Assembly: GCA_035968095.1 (NCBI GenBank)
Contig: JAWQFW010000137.1
Coordinates: forward strand, 1 to 14,258
Source of the DNA: IIICB1 sp035968095
Lineage (GTDB): Bacteria > Cyanobacteriota > Cyanobacteriia > Cyanobacteriales > SIO1D9
Reading direction: 5' to 3'
Length of the DNA: 14,258 nt
In this document: positions 14,247-14,258 of the stretch, piece by piece
Layout of the letters: the number at the start of each line of letters is the position of its first letter
How positions within the stretch are numbered: the stretch's first letter is position 1
Notes under the pieces: generated by a model
Told to the model about the DNA's origin: nothing
Seen by the model: only the letters and a program-made list of their open reading frames with translations
Databases searched by the model: none
Position numbers and translations under genes: made by a program

Positions 14247-14258
14247 CTAAAATGTTCT
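14149..14258 (-). CDS. tnpB: TnpB RNA-guided endonuclease, C-terminal end (partial)
   Basis: The last 35 full codons read NILAAGLAVLVCGASVRPEP, then a basic tail ending KKQKPKS. TnpB/OrfB proteins of IS200/IS605 elements end this way: the helix after the third RuvC Asp (typically D-x-N-A-A-x-N-I-L), followed by GLAV and a basic, Pro-containing tail. TnpB is an RNA-guided DNA nuclease of about 400 residues and ancestor of Cas12. Only the C-terminus is in the window, so catalytic residues and integrity cannot be judged. The stop TAA is at 14149-14151. Confidence 0.85.
   Translation of the reverse strand, partial: NILAAGLAVLVCGASVRPEPKKSVPATAKKQKPKS

Larger units (their letters stand above)
14107..14258 (-). 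mobile_element. Right end of an IS200/IS605-family element (cut by window)
   Basis: The 3' part of a tnpB gene is followed by a terminal hairpin (14115-14138) and the sequence GAGGATGTCAATG on the minus strand. This arrangement is commonly seen at the tnpB-side end of cyanobacterial IS200/IS605 elements. The exact end cannot be set without the other end or an empty-site comparison; about 14107 is an estimate. The element lies only about 25 bases after pdxH. Whether tnpA is present is not visible. Confidence 0.75.

Noticed and set aside
1..14258. CRISPR arrays, tRNA or rRNA genes
   Set aside because: No regularly spaced direct repeats and no cloverleaf or rRNA signature was seen in any intergenic stretch.

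Overview
The window looks like a chromosomal segment of a cyanobacterium. PetG (cytochrome b6f subunit V) and cytochrome cM are specific to oxygenic phototrophs or cyanobacteria. The HIP1 octamer GCGATCGC, the signature repeat of many cyanobacterial genomes, occurs at least 18 times, inside and outside genes. By eye the DNA is moderately AT-rich. Genus cannot be assigned from this stretch.

Layout, left to right. Positions 258-4913 (+) hold a 1387-residue hybrid sensor kinase with two membrane segments, about seven PAS domains, HisKA/HATPase and a C-terminal receiver. A 148-residue heptad-repeat coiled-coil protein follows on the same strand. Positions 4933-6225 (-) encode a 430-residue helical protein of unknown role, preceded by a doubtful 97-codon frame (6337-6630, -). 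A GNAT acetyltransferase (6680-7186, +) converges on membrane-anchored cytochrome cM (cytM, 7214-7603, -). Divergent from cytM is petG (7854-7967, +), a 37-codon gene with a GTG start. Next are rsmD (8064-8606, -) and hisH (8972-9607, -), separated by 365 bases without a gene. A peptidase C15-like protein (9656-10183, +) is divergent from hisH. A secreted DUF3370-type protein (10424-11812, +) follows. It abuts a truncated sulfotransferase-like remnant (11815-12063, -). Then come scpA and a LapA-type membrane protein, overlapping by 4 bases (12080-13200, -). pdxH (13438-14082, +) is followed at the right edge by the 3' end of an IS200/IS605-family tnpB gene (-), cut by the window.

Most genes are ordinary core functions: photosynthetic and respiratory electron transfer (petG, cytM), ribosome methylation (rsmD), histidine synthesis (hisH), chromosome condensation (scpA) and vitamin B6 metabolism (pdxH). 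The accessory or less understood content is the multi-PAS kinase with its coiled-coil neighbour, the helical 430-residue protein, the C15-like and DUF3370 proteins, the sulfotransferase remnant, and the tnpB end. The tnpB end carries a run of five hairpins consistent with a TnpB-associated guide RNA (omegaRNA/reRNA) scaffold. No tRNA, rRNA or CRISPR array was seen. No wholly new multi-gene system is evident. The best leads are the tnpB hairpin array, the kinase/coiled-coil pair and the gene remnants.
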